Source of the DNA: Marinirhabdus sp050859505
GTDB taxonomy: Bacteria; Bacteroidota; Bacteroidia; Flavobacteriales; Flavobacteriaceae
NCBI RefSeq assembly: GCF_050859505.1
Contig: NZ_CP193934.1
Span: 248,001 to 312,000 of the forward strand
DNA: 64,000 nucleotides
Reading direction: 5' to 3'
The notes under the pieces were generated by a model that did no database searches, was not told where the DNA came from, and saw nothing but the letters and a program-made list of their open reading frames with translations. The position numbers were made by a program, and so were the translations under genes. This document shows positions 8,129 through 16,545 of the stretch, one piece after another; the first letter of the stretch is position 1, and each line of letters opens with the position of its first letter.

Positions 8129-10105
8129 TTAAAATAAAATTTGGGTCCTGGTTCCTTTTCCAACCTCTGAAGTAATGGTTGCTATTCCGCCCATATCCCG
8201 TGCTCGTTTCCTAATATTTGACAGCCCATTACCCGCTTCAACATTCTTCTCATCAAACCCAACACCATCGTCTTTAATTTCAATTTTTATCTGCTGCAGA
8301 CTTACAGGTGATACGTCTTTTTGTAGTATTTCTGAAGTTCTTTCTATGCGCACTGAAATGTTCTTAGCATGGGCATATTTAAGAGAATTATTGATAGATT
8401 CCTGAATGATCCGATACATGCTCATACCCTGTATAGAGGTGTATGTTTTTTCTGAAATACCTTCACCAACGCTAAAATTAAAAGAGATATCTTCTGTAGC
8501 CTTCCCTGCTTTTTCAATAAAGTTGGCAATACGCACTTGAAGATCTTCCGAAGTAATTTTTATGGTATTCATCGCCCAGATGGTATCACGCAATTCGTAA
8601 ATAGTTTGAGTGGTAAACTCGCTAATAGCACCCAGCTTTTGAGTTACTTTCTCGTTACTTCCTTCCAGAGCATATTTTAAATTATCTATGGAAGAGGTTA
8701 CAAAAGTGAGCTGTGAGCCAATATTGTCATGCAAATCTCTTGAAATTCGCAACCGCTGTTCTTGTAATTTATTCTGTATTTCGATCTTTGAAAGGGCTGT
8801 TTGTAGTTCTCCTTCTTTTTTGAGTTGGCGGTTCTTCAGTTTTTGTTGGTTGTAGAAAAGATACCCTAACAATCCAAGAATGAGCGCTAATCCAAAACCA
8901 CCATATATAAGTGTGTTTTTTTGACGTACTTCCAAGTCTTTTTCGGCTAATTGGGCGCGCTGTTGTAAAATTTCATTTTCTTTTTTTTCGGTTTCGTATT
9001 TTGTTTCTAGTTCTTCAATTGCTTTTGCTTTGGTTTCATTTAATATAGAGTCGTTTATGGCAATATACTTCCGAAGATATTCAGCTTCTAAAAAAGGATT
9101 TTTTTCATCTTTGGCCAATGCTGCTAAAGAACTGTACGCTTCTTTACTAGAAAGCTTTAATTTGTTTTCTTCAGCATATTGTAAGCCTTCTACCAGATAT
9201 TGCTTTGCCAATATATAGCGTTTTTGTAATCGTAAATTTTCTCCAAAAGACGTATACGAATGCGCTAATCCCTTTGTATCACCAATAGCCTTTCTAACGG
9301 CTATAGATTGTTGAAAAAAGTCATCTGCTTTTTTAAAGTCTGGTATTTTAGAATAGGCTAAAGCTATATTCGCAAGGTTTGAAGATTCTAAAATCCTATC
9401 TCCCAAACTCCTGCTTATATCCAATGCTTTTGTATAGATTTCAATAGCCTCCAAATATTTTCCTTGATAGTCAAAAATAGCTCCTACATTATTATAGCCT
9501 TGCTGTAAGCCGCTTATGTTACCCAACTTTTTTTGTTCTTCTAAGGCTTTGAGAAGATATTCTGTTGCTTTATCATAATCGGTTAAATAATAATGTGCTA
9601 CACCAATATTGTTATAAGACTGTGCTATGCCCGTCCTGTTGTTCAATTTTTCCTCAGCTCGTAAGGCTAGAAAAAGTGCTTCTAAAGCTTTTTGATAATC
9701 CCCTTTTCTTATATCTACCATGCCAATATTGTTATACACAATGGCGCGACCTTTATCCGAATTGGTTTTATCGATAATCTTTAAGGCTTGGTGGTAGCAT
9801 ACCATAGCACTGTCATACTTTGTTTTGCGTTCATAGTAGTTGCCTAAGGTGCTTAAATTCATCCATTCTCCTCTTGGAAAGTTTAGTTTTCTAGCCAATT
9901 GTATACCTTCCAAGGAAAAAGCTTTCGAACTATCCAGGGCGGTTACATTGTAATGAGCCGCTGCTTTTTGGTATAAAACAACTTTAGTTGTATCTATTGA
10001 AGTTTGTTCTAATAGAGTTAAGAGACTATCTATATTCTTAACTGTTTCCTGCGCAGTTGCCACGTAAGAGAGACAAAAAAAAAGGAAAATCCTATATTTT
10101 TTCAT
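8129..10105 (-). CDS. TPR-containing sensor histidine kinase (HisKA_3 type)
   Basis: A 658-residue membrane sensor. A signal peptide (about 1-18, ending VATAQ) is followed by about seven tetratricopeptide repeats in the periplasm (about 40-350; repeated phrases such as YNNIG.....GDY.KALE). Next come a coiled coil (about 355-395), one membrane helix (399-418), and a cytoplasmic HisKA_3 domain with phospho-acceptor His459 in RDLHDNIGSQL. The ATPase domain has QESINNSLKYAHA, DDGVGFD and GNGLSNIRKRA. The start at 10105 (MKKYRIFLFF) is chosen because an upstream in-frame extension would bury the signal peptide and run over the promoter palindrome. It should phosphorylate the LuxR-type regulator at 7063-7713. 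Confidence 0.92.
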   Translation of the reverse strand: MKKYRIFLFFCLSYVATAQETVKNIDSLLTLLEQTSIDTTKVVLYQKAAAHYNVTALDSSKAFSLEGIQLARKLNFPRGEWMNLSTLGNYYERKTKYDSAMVCYHQALKIIDKTNSDKGRAIVYNNIGMVDIRKGDYQKALEALFLALRAEEKLNNRTGIAQSYNNIGVAHYYLTDYDKATEYLLKALEEQKKLGNISGLQQGYNNVGAIFDYQGKYLEAIEIYTKALDISRSLGDRILESSNLANIALAYSKIPDFKKADDFFQQSIAVRKAIGDTKGLAHSYTSFGENLRLQKRYILAKQYLVEGLQYAEENKLKLSSKEAYSSLAALAKDEKNPFLEAEYLRKYIAINDSILNETKAKAIEELETKYETEKKENEILQQRAQLAEKDLEVRQKNTLIYGGFGLALILGLLGYLFYNQQKLKNRQLKKEGELQTALSKIEIQNKLQEQRLRISRDLHDNIGSQLTFVTSSIDNLKYALEGSNEKVTQKLGAISEFTTQTIYELRDTIWAMNTIKITSEDLQVRIANFIEKAGKATEDISFNFSVGEGISEKTYTSIQGMSMYRIIQESINNSLKYAHAKNISVRIERTSEILQKDVSPVSLQQIKIEIKDDGVGFDEKNVEAGNGLSNIRKRARDMGGIATITSEVGKGTRTQILF

Positions 10106-10129
10106 AAACAATTGTCTATAAGCAGTATA

Positions 10130-10174
10130 CAAATTTAAAAAAATAGACTCAAAAAAATACGGCAACTGCCGTAT
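10130..10174 (-). promoter_or_regulatory. regulon palindrome and -7 box before the TPR kinase
   Basis: Minus strand: ATACGGCAGTTGCCGTAT (10174-10157), the most symmetric of the six copies (8-base arms around a 2-base centre). After 19 bases comes TAAATTTG (10137-10130), a perfect -7 box. The spacing is 3 bases shorter than in most copies. Confidence 0.75.
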
Positions 10175-10196
10175 TTTCGTCATGCATAGCTGCATA

Positions 10197-11600
10197 CTAT
10201 TCTAAATTCTTCACTAAGGATCTATTTTTCCACATCCCAACCTGCTTTTTGTAATCTTTATCGTGGTAATATCCTTTGCCTTCGTATTTCCCGTTTAACC
10301 AATCACCCCCATAGTAACCGCCATCTTCATAAAAATATCTTCCAAAGCCATCAAACTGGTTTTCTTTATTAAATGTACCACTGTATTTATCTCCATTTGC
10401 AAATGTATACGTACCTAGATTCATACTTCCATTTTTCCAAAATCCTGTAAAACTATCGCCATTGTCCCATTGGTATCTTCCGTATTTATTAATACAATCT
10501 CCTGCAGTGCAGCCACTATCATTCCCTGTTGAAACAAATGCATAACTTGTGGTGAGGTTTCCGTTGGTATATATACCTTGTACCCAATCCTTACCTGTAA
10601 CGGTATATCCTACACCATTAAGTTGTCCATTAGCATACCATCCCGCTATGTTATCTTCATTATCTGCAATGTATACACCATAGCCTTGCATTTGGTCTTT
10701 TTTCCAGCTTCCAATGTATTTACCAGTCCCATCCCATCTATATAAGCCATAGCCATCTTTTTTTCCATTTACCCAAAAACCATCGTAATGACCGCCATCA
10801 TACTGGTATTTACCCCATCCATCTTTACAATTTCCAGACACGCAACGTTCTCCAGTTTTATTTGAAGTGGAAGTACTGCTGCCAGAAATAGTCTCAAGGG
10901 GTTTGTAAACAAAAGAAGCCGTAGTATAATAGCCAGGTAATCTATACGTCTTAATACCGTCAATTTTTACAATCATATCATTCCCGCTTTTTTCAGTACT
11001 ATAACCAGTATAATCTGGAGATTTACCTTTTAAAATTAGGTGATACGTATCGTCATCAGAATTACGTCCCCAATATGAATTACTTGCGGAGTAGGCCAGC
11101 TTTACCGAATTTTTTGCGCCCCAGTTAGAAAAATTCCTGATCCCATCTAGATAATATGTGCTGGTATCACCACTATTGTAATACACATAACTACCATTAA
11201 TATTAACAAAATCACCCCCGCTTATATACTCTTCATTTAAATAATGCGCAAAAGAGTTGGGGTTGGTAACATAAAAATTCTTATCAATATTTGTAGACAA
11301 AACTTCTGCTGTACCCGTGCTCCCAACTGTCTTTGCATCAAAATCTACAAGCAAGTATATGGTTCTGGCGTTCTTATCCAATACACTTAAGGTTTCAGTA
11401 TCTAAAAATTTTAGATCCATCACATTAGATAGTATTTTACCATTTGCATCTCTAATGGTGTAATCCATGTCCCCGTCCTTTGTAAAGGTTGCTCCAGAAA
11501 GGGTATTTGTAGAAGCTACTTTTCCAGGCCTTGGTACTTGTGCAAAACTTAATATGGTGGTGACTAAAAGTAGGCTAATTGTAATTTTAAAATTTCTCAT
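10197..11600 (-). CDS. secreted MORN-repeat protein (467 residues)
   Basis: A signal peptide (1-20, ending SFAQ) is followed by a unique N-terminal domain (about 25-235) with no family I recognise, a Ser/Thr linker, and two MORN modules. Each module opens with a close Cys pair, CVSGNC (253-258) and CTAGDC (364-369), followed by a run of MORN motifs (Y.G.W.nGk..G.G.Y.w). The Cys pairs could form small disulfide loops in the periplasm or outside the cell. MORN repeats are usually scaffolds; here the substrate or partner is unknown. The gene lies 41 bases after the related MORN gene upstream and has no palindrome of its own, so it is probably read from that gene's promoter. Confidence 0.75.
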   Translation of the reverse strand: MRNFKITISLLLVTTILSFAQVPRPGKVASTNTLSGATFTKDGDMDYTIRDANGKILSNVMDLKFLDTETLSVLDKNARTIYLLVDFDAKTVGSTGTAEVLSTNIDKNFYVTNPNSFAHYLNEEYISGGDFVNINGSYVYYNSGDTSTYYLDGIRNFSNWGAKNSVKLAYSASNSYWGRNSDDDTYHLILKGKSPDYTGYSTEKSGNDMIVKIDGIKTYRLPGYYTTASFVYKPLETISGSSTSTSNKTGERCVSGNCKDGWGKYQYDGGHYDGFWVNGKKDGYGLYRWDGTGKYIGSWKKDQMQGYGVYIADNEDNIAGWYANGQLNGVGYTVTGKDWVQGIYTNGNLTTSYAFVSTGNDSGCTAGDCINKYGRYQWDNGDSFTGFWKNGSMNLGTYTFANGDKYSGTFNKENQFDGFGRYFYEDGGYYGGDWLNGKYEGKGYYHDKDYKKQVGMWKNRSLVKNLE

Positions 11601-11641
11601 GACTGTATGGTTTTAATGTTTTTTACGTGTACGCTATAGAT

Positions 11642-12463
11642 TTAATTAATAAAGGTGTCTTCGCTCCAGGTACCGTGTTTGGTGGTACCATTTTTATAGT
11701 AGTAAATTCCTTTTCCGTGCCGTTTACCATTACTCCATCCGCCTATATAAAAATCTCCACTAGCCCATAAATAACTGCCTTGTCCGTGACGACTCCCGTT
11801 GCTGAATTGCCCGTGATACATCCCACCATCCGGATAGGCATAGGTGCCAAAATCTACTCGTTTTCCATTTCTGAAAAATCCATTGTATTTGTCTCCATTT
11901 TCCCAGGTGTACGCTCCATACCCGTCCAGACAGTTCCCCACACAGTTAGTGGAACGAACATTATTTATATAATCTAAACCCTCATTTACGGTGATCGCAG
12001 AATTTCTATAAATTCCAGCCGATTTCAATAAATTCTCTCCATCCAATATATATCCATAGCCATCACGCTCATTTAGTTTCCACATGCCGCGGTATAAATC
12101 TTTGGTATCATTCCATCCATAATTACCAAAACCTTCACGCTTTCCATTATTGTAAAACCCAAGATAATATCCATTAGGATAGGTTTCATAGCCTGGCCCG
12201 TTAGGCATTCCGTTGGTAAAAAAGCCCTCGTAATACCCTGTGCCGTATTCTTGCTTACCAAATCCATTGTTACAATCGCCACTTACACAATCACTAGAAA
12301 TACTTTTAGTACTAGTGGTCGTGGTTGTATTTGTTGTTGGTACTTTGGGTGTAGTTATAGAAGATGAATTTCCGTTAGAACTTCCGGGAGGTTTAGGCTG
12401 CGTAATCTGAGCCACCAAAGTAATTGAAATTAAAAAAAATGCAAGATGAAGAATTTTTTTCAT
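11642..12463 (-). CDS. secreted MORN-repeat protein (273 residues)
   Basis: The start at 12463 (MKKILHLAFF) gives a clean signal peptide (1-19, cut after VAQ). A Pro/Thr-rich linker (about 22-55) is followed by two MORN modules, each opened by a Cys pair: CVSGDC (59-64) and CVGNC (174-178). The modules are homologous to those of the 467-residue neighbour and have nearly the same module length (115 versus 111 residues). An in-frame extension to 12550 exists but would cover the -7 box and palindrome, so it is rejected. It is the first gene of a two-gene MORN operon. Function unknown; an envelope or surface role is inferred. Confidence 0.75.
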   Translation of the reverse strand: MKKILHLAFFLISITLVAQITQPKPPGSSNGNSSSITTPKVPTTNTTTTTSTKSISSDCVSGDCNNGFGKQEYGTGYYEGFFTNGMPNGPGYETYPNGYYLGFYNNGKREGFGNYGWNDTKDLYRGMWKLNERDGYGYILDGENLLKSAGIYRNSAITVNEGLDYINNVRSTNCVGNCLDGYGAYTWENGDKYNGFFRNGKRVDFGTYAYPDGGMYHGQFSNGSRHGQGSYLWASGDFYIGGWSNGKRHGKGIYYYKNGTTKHGTWSEDTFIN

Positions 12464-12868
12464 GATGATATATTTTACGTTTAGAGGTATAAATCTCTGA
12501 AAAACAACGCAGAATGCCAATAAGGCAAATGCCCTATTTTGAAAAAACACCTAAAAATGTATGATTTCACAGAGGGTTTTTCTGGAAAACGTATCCGCGA
12601 GACAGGAAAATAAACAAGAATATGAGGCTAACTAATACCATAAGTCATAATAGAATAGTATATATTCTACTAAAATTAATTCCTCGCGTTATTTTTTGCT
12701 TTAGAAGTCACAAATAATCCTAGTAAAAAGCTGGAAACGCAATAACTAAGTTTATATAAAATACTAAAAAACATTTCGTTAAAAAACACAACATAGCGCA
12801 GAGTAATGCCAAAACATTATAAAAAAAGTGTTTTGTTTTTTTACAATTTAAAACAAATATTGAAATTT
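12464..12868. other. intergenic region between the MORN operon and the DUF6498 gene
   Basis: Besides the promoter at 12490-12537, I see no gene. It is very AT-rich. A short inverted repeat TAGAATA/TATTCTA stands around 12650-12670, and a CAAAACA/TGTTTTG repeat near 12810-12835 precedes a T-run on the plus strand. Neither can be assigned a role. Confidence 0.5.
12490..12537 (-). promoter_or_regulatory. regulon palindrome and -7 box before the MORN operon
   Basis: Minus strand: ATAGGGCATTTGCCTTAT (12537-12520), 22 bases, then GAGATTTA (12497-12490). The -7 box is weaker than the others in its first base, as expected for an activated promoter. Confidence 0.7.
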
Positions 12869-13597
12869 TTATTCTGAAAGCTTTTCTAATTGTTCTCTCA
12901 CTTCTTGAGGATCCTGCCCGTTTTTTACCAACATAAAGGCGAGCTTATTAAGAAAATCTGAATCTTTTCTAATTGTTACCATTACTAAATCTATAAATAA
13001 CCTAAGCACCAATAACAAAACCGCCGCCACAAAACCCGCCTGTAAAAACACAAAGAAAAATCCTGAAAGTATCACCACCAATTGCTGAATAACTATACGA
13101 ACATAGGGACTAAAGAAAATTTCAGAAGGTGCATACTCCTTATACTTAAAGGTGATCCAAAAGTTGGAATAGAAATATCCTAAGTTTGTAAGCAGCAAAG
13201 ATCCTAACATTATAAGCATCCCTTCAGAATTCAGCAACACTTTAAAATTATGAAGTAGTTCAAACCCACTCTCTATTCCTTCCATAACACCTTCAAAAAA
13301 AGAAAATGCAAAAATTAATTGTATGGCTACAAACATTCCATAATGAAATAGAAAAAACACTAGCATTCCGTAACCACTCATACTGTTTGCGTCTGGCTTG
13401 TCTGGCTTACCGTGTTTTATGACCAAAAATAATTTTATAATGTGAATGAATCCTATAATAATAGTTTCAAAAAAATACCCAAATACAACGGTTTCCGAAG
13501 TTATAAATCCAAAAGCCAAGAGTACCAATAGAAATGCTGCTTGCACCCAAAGTAGCACAGTAGCTGGCTGAAATTTAAACAGTTGTTTTAAAAGCAT
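12869..13597 (-). CDS. DUF6498-family integral membrane protein
   Basis: A 242-residue polytopic membrane protein with about six hydrophobic helices. The N-terminus (ALL-helix WVQAAFLLVLLAFGFI, then VVFGYFFETIIIGFIHIIK) matches what I remember of the DUF6498 family: an early membrane pair with a conserved Tyr-Phe-Glu (YFFE) and a later helix with FFLFHYGMF. The function of the family is unknown. It sits within the palindrome-controlled block on the same strand but has no palindrome before it, and a strong terminator hairpin (13613-13642) separates it from the upstream beta-propeller gene. It may have its own weak promoter, or be unrelated to the regulon. Confidence 0.65.
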   Translation of the reverse strand: MLLKQLFKFQPATVLLWVQAAFLLVLLAFGFITSETVVFGYFFETIIIGFIHIIKLFLVIKHGKPDKPDANSMSGYGMLVFFLFHYGMFVAIQLIFAFSFFEGVMEGIESGFELLHNFKVLLNSEGMLIMLGSLLLTNLGYFYSNFWITFKYKEYAPSEIFFSPYVRIVIQQLVVILSGFFFVFLQAGFVAAVLLLVLRLFIDLVMVTIRKDSDFLNKLAFMLVKNGQDPQEVREQLEKLSE

Positions 13598-13612
13598 AGG
13601 AAACGGATTTTA

Positions 13613-13642
13613 AAAATACCCCATATTTCTATGGGGTATTTT
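13613..13642 (-). terminator. rho-independent terminator after the beta-propeller gene
   Basis: A perfect 13-base stem AAAATACCCCATA / TATGGGGTATTTT with a 4-base loop lies in the 100-base gap after the stop of the beta-propeller gene. The A/T ends give a T-run on either strand. Confidence 0.75.
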
Positions 13643-13697
13643 CTCTATGAAAACAGAACTCCTCAACTCTATTTTCGCAACACACCTTGATTCGTTG

Positions 13698-15557
13698 TTA
13701 TTTTTTAAGATCGTAGGCAAAAATTGAATTATTGTCTGCCTTGTAGTATAAAATCCCGCCAATATCATCTACTTGGTATTCTGGTTTTTTATCTTTTAAT
13801 ACAATCTCTTTTTCTTTAGCGCCTGTGTCTTTATTAATTTTTACGAGCCCTACACCGTCTTCTAATTTTGTTAGTACAAATTGTGCATTTGCTGTAGCTG
13901 CTGTGGCTTTAAAACGTTTCAACATTTCTGAAACTGATGCTCCGGTCGCCATCGCAAGTCCCCCTGCCAAATCTGCATCGCGATCTGCCTGTGAATCATA
14001 TTTTGCAATTCGGTTTCTTACAGAGGAGTTTGCAGCTGCCATACTTCCTGCTGCTGAAGCTACTGCTGTAACGCCAGCTAAGATAGCTCCAAAGGCACTT
14101 TTACCAGGAGCTCTGTAGTATTCCTGCCACGTTGGTTTTCCGTCCCAGTCTAGCATAGCAAGGTTTTGGTCGCTGGTTAATAAAATTCCGCCAGTACGCA
14201 CATCCACACGTGTGGGAGCTTCTTTACCATCAAATTTTGTTTTTGCGAAATCGCTCACAGTTCCGGAAGATGCATCGACAGCATATAATTGCTCGTCTGC
14301 GCTTATTAAATAGCGATTGTTCTTACGATCAAAGGTTGATGATATCGCATCGGCTCTTTTGTATTTTAGTGGCTTCTTCCAAATTTCTTCTCCCGTGGTC
14401 ATATTCACAATATTGGCATCTTCGGAAGTAATATAAATTAGGCCTTGATCTGTTTCGGCCATTGTTAGAATATTTTCACCTGTTTTTAAGGGTTTTTTGA
14501 ATAGTGTATTTCCATCGTACGACACCTTATTAATTCCTCCTTCATAAATTCCGAAGAGAATCCCATCATCCATAATATAAAAATGCTGTACATATCCTTT
14601 GGTTTTAGGAGCTTTGTCCCACATATCTTCCCCATTCGAAGCGCTTAACATGGCAATCTTAGACTCCGAAGCTCCCGCGAAAACACTTTTCCCTTCATTA
14701 TACGTATTGCTTACAACGGCTAAGCCTTGTGGTAAAATTTCAAAATTAGTTACGATACCTTTTACCTTTGCTTCATCTTTCCATAGTTCTGCACCATTAG
14801 CCCCTACTTTATAGATTTTTGTATTGGTATTGTTATCGTTGCTATCAAAAGCGTAGATATCTTTTTCATCTGCACTGGCGGTTAACCAATTCACATCTTT
14901 AATTTTACATTCCCAAAGTGTTTCTCCTGTCTGCGCTTTTTTGGCATATAGTCCTTTTGTAGTAGGAAGTATAAGGCTGTTTTTTAATAATAATGGTCTC
15001 CCTGTCATTACCGCTGTAGGGTCAAAAGTGCCTCCTTTTCCTGCCATATCAAACTTATAGTCCTCTTTTCCTGTGTTGAGATCGTAGACAGCAACCTGCG
15101 CGGCATATTCTTCTTTTGAAGTACGTTGCCCCGTTACTACCAACTTATTTTGAGGCATCATTACATCACAGGAATACACAGCTTTCCATCCGTTTCCTTC
15201 GGTAGAAAACAAGGTTTTACCCGAGATATAATCGATCACCGATTTCTTTGAGGTAATGCCCGCAAATCCTCCCTGGGAAACAATTACATAGGGTGCGTTG
15301 GGTACATAGATAAGTTCCTCTGGTTTTACCCTTCCATATTCGGTAAAATTGAATAGAAGGTCGTTGCTACCTGGTTTAATCCCCACTAAACCATCGTTGG
15401 TAGCAACTACCATAGTTCCGCCTTGCGTTAAGGTCATTTCATTAATTTTTGCACCAGTATCGTATCTGTAATCTGGTGTTTCGGCTTTTTGCGCCATGGC
15501 TATGCTTCCTGTAAAAAGAACACATAGCAGTGTATTGATTGTTGTTGAAAGTTTCAT
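13698..15557 (-). CDS. secreted PQQ-like beta-propeller repeat protein
   Basis: A 619-residue protein with a signal peptide (1-22, ending SIAMAQK). It then has repeated blades of the PQQ/WD-like type, seen as recurring phrases such as Y(D/K)...G..LW/D(E/K), ISGKTLFSTEG, NTGKEDYKFD, QTGETLWECK, SNGEDMWDKA, TTGEEIWKKPLK. Such propellers usually act as protein-binding platforms; there is no evidence of a bound PQQ enzyme domain. A Gly/Ala-rich segment (about 485-515, AILAGVTAVASAAGSMAAA) interrupts the blades and could be a membrane-active helix or an inserted loop, which is unusual. It is controlled by its own palindrome promoter and ends at a strong terminator. Confidence 0.8.
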   Translation of the reverse strand: MKLSTTINTLLCVLFTGSIAMAQKAETPDYRYDTGAKINEMTLTQGGTMVVATNDGLVGIKPGSNDLLFNFTEYGRVKPEELIYVPNAPYVIVSQGGFAGITSKKSVIDYISGKTLFSTEGNGWKAVYSCDVMMPQNKLVVTGQRTSKEEYAAQVAVYDLNTGKEDYKFDMAGKGGTFDPTAVMTGRPLLLKNSLILPTTKGLYAKKAQTGETLWECKIKDVNWLTASADEKDIYAFDSNDNNTNTKIYKVGANGAELWKDEAKVKGIVTNFEILPQGLAVVSNTYNEGKSVFAGASESKIAMLSASNGEDMWDKAPKTKGYVQHFYIMDDGILFGIYEGGINKVSYDGNTLFKKPLKTGENILTMAETDQGLIYITSEDANIVNMTTGEEIWKKPLKYKRADAISSTFDRKNNRYLISADEQLYAVDASSGTVSDFAKTKFDGKEAPTRVDVRTGGILLTSDQNLAMLDWDGKPTWQEYYRAPGKSAFGAILAGVTAVASAAGSMAAANSSVRNRIAKYDSQADRDADLAGGLAMATGASVSEMLKRFKATAATANAQFVLTKLEDGVGLVKINKDTGAKEKEIVLKDKKPEYQVDDIGGILYYKADNNSIFAYDLKK

Positions 15558-15585
15558 ATTGATAGGTTTTTACATATTTATAGTG

Positions 15586-15633
15586 TAAAGATGCAATTTG
15601 GATTAGGGCAATTCAATAGGGCAATTGACGTAT
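15586..15633 (-). promoter_or_regulatory. regulon palindrome and -7 box before the beta-propeller gene
   Basis: Minus strand: ATACGTCAATTGCCCTAT (15633-15616), 22 bases, then CATCTTTA (15593-15586). The palindrome is identical base for base to that before the lipoprotein at 15778-16299. A second partial copy (ATTGCCCTAAT) follows directly downstream. Confidence 0.75.
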
Positions 15634-15693
15634 TATTGAGGTACGAATGAGTAGTGGGTAATTGAAAAAAAACACATCTCACCACCGCAGCTC

Positions 15694-15733
15694 AAAAAAA
15701 AACCGGCAGCAAAACAAATTGTTTTACTACCGG
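15694..15733 (-). terminator. rho-independent terminator after the DUF6252-like lipoprotein
   Basis: On the minus strand, CCGGTAGTAAAACA pairs with TGTTTTGCTGCCGG (two G-U pairs) and is followed by a run of nine T. It lies 45 bases after the lipoprotein stop codon. Confidence 0.85.
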
Positions 15734-15777
15734 CTCCACGTAAAAACCTCAACATGTGAGATTTTCTTTAATAGGGT

Positions 15778-16299
15778 TTAGTTCTGCTTTAAATCCATAG
15801 TAAACGAACCTTCTGTAATATTTTTAATCGACTGGTCTCCATTCACATTTTTGGCGTTGAAGTTAAAAGTGCCTTTAATAGTAGTGTCGGTTGTTTCAGA
15901 AATTTTTATTTCGCCCACAACTCCGCTATCAGTATAGGGCGCATTCCAAGTTTGTGAATTGGCTGGATTACTAACATTAGCTTCTATATAATTTGCTGTT
16001 ATAAACACATTCTCATCTGTTATCTCATAGGTTCCCACGCCATCAAAAGCATTTATGATTAGAAAAATACCTTTCCCGTCTGCATCAGAACCTTGAATGG
16101 TTACAGTTACATTTGTTCCTCCACCAGATTGATTTGCTGTTGTAGCTATCTCAAGTGAAGAAAAGTTTGAACCATTTACCTTGGCGGTTAATGTTCCTTC
16201 TCCACCTTGAGGATCATCCCCGCCATCATCGTCTTTTTTACAAGACATAATAGCTAAGCTCATTAGAAATACGAGCAGTACATTTTTTAAAATTTTCAT
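15778..16299 (-). CDS. DUF6252-like lipoprotein under regulon control
   Basis: A 173-residue lipoprotein: LLVFLMSLAIMSC with Cys20, then an acidic/Gly linker (KKDDDGGDDPQGGEG). The mature part is beta-rich and ends with the pattern xxTIKGTFNFNAKN...xxxxITEGSFTMDL, which I associate with the DUF6252 family of Bacteroidota lipoproteins. Function unknown. It has its own palindrome promoter and a strong terminator, so it is a single-gene unit. A related lipoprotein lies just upstream (16546-17070) but belongs to a different transcription unit. Confidence 0.75.
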   Translation of the reverse strand: MKILKNVLLVFLMSLAIMSCKKDDDGGDDPQGGEGTLTAKVNGSNFSSLEIATTANQSGGGTNVTVTIQGSDADGKGIFLIINAFDGVGTYEITDENVFITANYIEANVSNPANSQTWNAPYTDSGVVGEIKISETTDTTIKGTFNFNAKNVNGDQSIKNITEGSFTMDLKQN

Positions 16300-16325
16300 A
16301 ATTAAAGGTTTTTAAGTTTATGGGA

Positions 16326-16374
16326 CAAAGATGGGGGGATGGCGCTAAGGCAATCAATAGGGCAATTGACGTAT
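16326..16374 (-). promoter_or_regulatory. regulon palindrome and promoter before the DUF6252-like lipoprotein
   Basis: Minus strand: ATACGTCAATTGCCCTAT (16374-16357), 23 bases, then CATCTTTG (16333-16326). A TTG 17 bases before the -7 box completes a plausible -33/-7 promoter. Next to it are short ACGA words (about 16380-16403). Confidence 0.75.
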
Positions 16375-16545
16375 ACTCTAGAAACGAGTTACGAGTTACG
16401 AAGGTAGCATGCCAACATGCAGGAAAAGTAATTTACTAAATTGAAAAAAACACATTTGTATTAGACACACTAGCTAGTGTTACAGCTAAGTAACTACCTG
16501 AATACCGCTTTAGATATCAGTAGGTCATTGGGAAATAAATTGAAA

